6,935 nucleotides of DNA, taken from an uncultured Chitinophagaceae bacterium (GTDB taxonomy: Bacteria; Bacteroidota; Bacteroidia; Chitinophagales; Chitinophagaceae). A model generated the notes under the pieces. It saw only the letters and a program-made list of their open reading frames with translations, made no database searches and was not told the origin of the DNA. Location of the stretch: contig CAKSVK010000180.1 of the NCBI GenBank assembly GCA_934502905.1, positions 1-6,935 on the forward strand, written 5' to 3'. How positions within the stretch are numbered: position 1 is the first letter of the stretch; each line of letters begins with the position of its first letter. A program made the translations under genes and the position numbers. Below are positions 5,217 through 6,935 of this stretch, piece after piece.

Positions 5217-6935
5217 TTAGAAATCAGCCTGGATACCGAAGGTCAGGCTACGCGTGCGGGGATAGTAATAGCTGTTCATCTCCACTCCCGGGGCGTTGAA
5301 CGGACTCACTCCCAGCTCGGGATCAATACCGGAGAAGCCGGTGATGAGCAACAGGTTGGTAGCCACCGCCGATACCCGTATCTTCCTGATCTTGCCTTTT
5401 AAAGGGAAGGAATAACCTAACGAAACATTGTCCAGCTTCACATAGTCGCCCTTTTCAAGGTAGTAGCTGGAGAAAGTAGGTTCTCCGCCCACCGTTTCAT
5501 GTAAGGAAGCTGCAAAGAGATTGGTGGTTCCGAAAAGGTTCCTGTTTTCATGGAAGATCCTTTTTGCATTCAACACCTTGAATCCAAGCGCGCTTCTTAT
5601 CAGCAGCGAGAGGTCAAAATTCCTGTAGACAAAGCTGTTGGTCAACCCCAGGTTCACTTTGGGGATGCTGTTACCGAGGTACGTGTAATCCCCGTCGCCG
5701 ATCTCGTATGACTGCACCGGCTTGCCTTCCTTGTTCAGGAAAAGCCATTCTCCATCATCCGTAAACCCGGCAAATACTTTTCCGTAAAACGTACTAACGG
5801 GCTGACCGGGCGCCATCAGCTGCACCTCCGTGCCCCAGCCATTGATCTGTGTAACGGGGTTGGCGCTTCCCTGGAAAATATCGCTTGAGAAAGAAGTGAT
5901 CTTGTTTTCATTATAAGCGCCTACAAAGCCGGCATTCCAGGTAAAGTTTTTACGGTTGATTACCCGTGCGTTCAGCGAAAGCTCTACGCCTTCATTGCTC
6001 AGGGAGCCGGCATTGGCAAAGGTAAGGGGATAAATACCCGCCGGTACCTGCGCACTGTAGTTCCCGATCAGGTTTTGGATCCGCCGGTTGTAATAATCTA
6101 TAGAACCGCTCAACCAGCCGTTGGCAAATAATACGAAATCGATCCCCGCATCAAACTCTTTCTTTGTCTCCCACTTCAGGTTGGCGTTGGGATTGATGGT
6201 AGGTCCGTACGTTAATACCCATTGCCCGTTGATAAAGGCATAAGGCATGGACTGTCCCCATTGCTCAATAAAAGGGCCGATCCTTATAAGAGACTGGTAG
6301 GGAGAAATGCCATATTGGTTACCGGTTTCGCCATAGCCTACACGAAGCTTCAGGTTATTCACAAAATTGGAGTTTGCCAGGAATTCTTCCTTGCTCAGGA
6401 TCCATCCGGCAGAGATACCGGGGAAGCCGGCCCATTTATTATTTTTTCCCAGCACGGAGGCGCCTTCGCGCCGGAAGCTTACGTTCAGCAGGTACTTCTC
6501 CTGGTAGTTATACAGCAACCGTCCGAAGTATGCGATCAGGGTCCGTTCGTTCCCGAAGCTGCCCATCTTCAGGTAGTCCTTGTTTATAAATCCCTGCGTA
6601 TACAATCCCTGCCCGGCCCCTAATGCATAGTACTGGTAGGAGTTGGAAATGAAATTATAGTTACTGGCATTAAAGCCTTCGTTGAATTCATTCTGGTAAG
6701 AATAGCCGCCGACAAAATTGAATTGATGATCATTCAGCTTCTTATTGTACTCAATAGTGGTTTCAACGATGTTGCTGGTATTATTGGATTGGCTGCGGGA
6801 GGCTGCTCCGTTCAATCCGCTTGTTTTCATCCACAACAACCGGTTGTCGGTATACGAACCGTTCAGGAAGTCGTTTTTGGTCAGCGCATAAGAAATGGCT
6901 GCTTTCAAATCCGGTGTAATGCTGTAGGTCAGCTT
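5217..6935 (-). CDS. SusC/RagA-family TonB-dependent outer-membrane transporter, C-terminal part
   Basis: The reading frame is open to the right edge, so the N-terminal part (signal peptide, carboxypeptidase-like domain, TonB box and plug) is outside. The 572 residues seen are the C-terminal half of the beta-barrel of a protein normally about 1000 residues long. Family marks are AYFGRLLYNYQEKYLLNVSF (about residues 135-154), NKWAGFPGISAGW, RVGYGETGNQ (about 198-207), GFSGIDPELG (about 533-542) and the ending YPRTRSLTFGIQADF, whose terminal aromatic is the usual outer-membrane barrel signal. A TTG at 6908 is not a true start, since the frame continues upstream with barrel-like sequence. It imports a substrate captured by the adjacent SusD protein, using energy from TonB. 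Specificity cannot be deduced from this part. I see no frameshift or internal stop. Confidence 0.96.
   Translation of the reverse strand, partial: KLTYSITPDLKAAISYALTKNDFLNGSYTDNRLLWMKTSGLNGAASRSQSNNTSNIVETTIEYNKKLNDHQFNFVGGYSYQNEFNEGFNASNYNFISNSYQYYALGAGQGLYTQGFINKDYLKMGSFGNERTLIAYFGRLLYNYQEKYLLNVSFRREGASVLGKNNKWAGFPGISAGWILSKEEFLANSNFVNNLKLRVGYGETGNQYGISPYQSLIRIGPFIEQWGQSMPYAFINGQWVLTYGPTINPNANLKWETKKEFDAGIDFVLFANGWLSGSIDYYNRRIQNLIGNYSAQVPAGIYPLTFANAGSLSNEGVELSLNARVINRKNFTWNAGFVGAYNENKITSFSSDIFQGSANPVTQINGWGTEVQLMAPGQPVSTFYGKVFAGFTDDGEWLFLNKEGKPVQSYEIGDGDYTYLGNSIPKVNLGLTNSFVYRNFDLSLLIRSALGFKVLNAKRIFHENRNLFGTTNLFAASLHETVGGEPTFSSYYLEKGDYVKLDNVSLGYSFPLKGKIRKIRVSAVATNLLLITGFSGIDPELGVSPFNAPGVEMNSYYYPRTRSLTFGIQADF

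Noticed and set aside
6906..6908. TTG as start codon of the SusC-like gene
   Set aside because: The frame continues to the window edge with typical barrel sequence, and a SusC protein needs its plug and signal domains upstream.

Overview
The window looks like chromosomal DNA of a soil- or plant-type Bacteroidota, most likely Chitinophagaceae or a relative. The SusC/SusD pair, the lipoprotein signals, the near absence of Shine-Dalgarno sequences and the roughly balanced base composition all fit; the family-level placement is inference. All five recognisable genes lie on the minus strand, so they are transcribed from the right edge towards the left. The window cuts the first and the last of them.

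In transcription order the layout is as follows. The C-terminal 572 residues of a SusC-type TonB-dependent outer-membrane transporter (5217-6935, cut by the right edge) come first. A complete SusD/RagB-type surface lipoprotein with a GTG start follows 17 nt later (3627-5198). After a 127-nt spacer with several small dyads comes a PQQ-dependent quinoprotein dehydrogenase of the membrane glucose dehydrogenase type, a predicted lipoprotein carrying a c-type cytochrome domain inside its propeller (1319-3499). A Tat-exported TIM-barrel sugar isomerase/epimerase-like protein follows 5 nt later (423-1313). A spacer of about 300 nt then holds a 184-bp MITE-like palindromic element (179-362). Last is the first 40 codons of an exported nucleoside hydrolase (1-121, cut by the left edge).

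Read together, this is a SusCD uptake locus whose visible enzymes are not polysaccharide hydrolases. They are an oxidase-type quinoprotein, an isomerase and a nucleoside hydrolase, each with an export signal. A working model (inference) is that SusC/SusD bring a small glycoside, sugar or nucleoside through the outer membrane. It would then be oxidised, isomerised or cleaved in the periplasm, with electrons passing from PQQ through the built-in haem to the respiratory chain. The substrate cannot be read from the sequence. The close spacing of SusC-SusD and of dehydrogenase-isomerase supports two translationally linked pairs. The nucleoside hydrolase may be a separate unit because the repeat element lies in front of it.

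The points most worth a second look are the MITE-like element, the coupling of a quinoprotein-cytochrome chimera to SusCD, and the 7+7 bp dyad between susD and the dehydrogenase gene.
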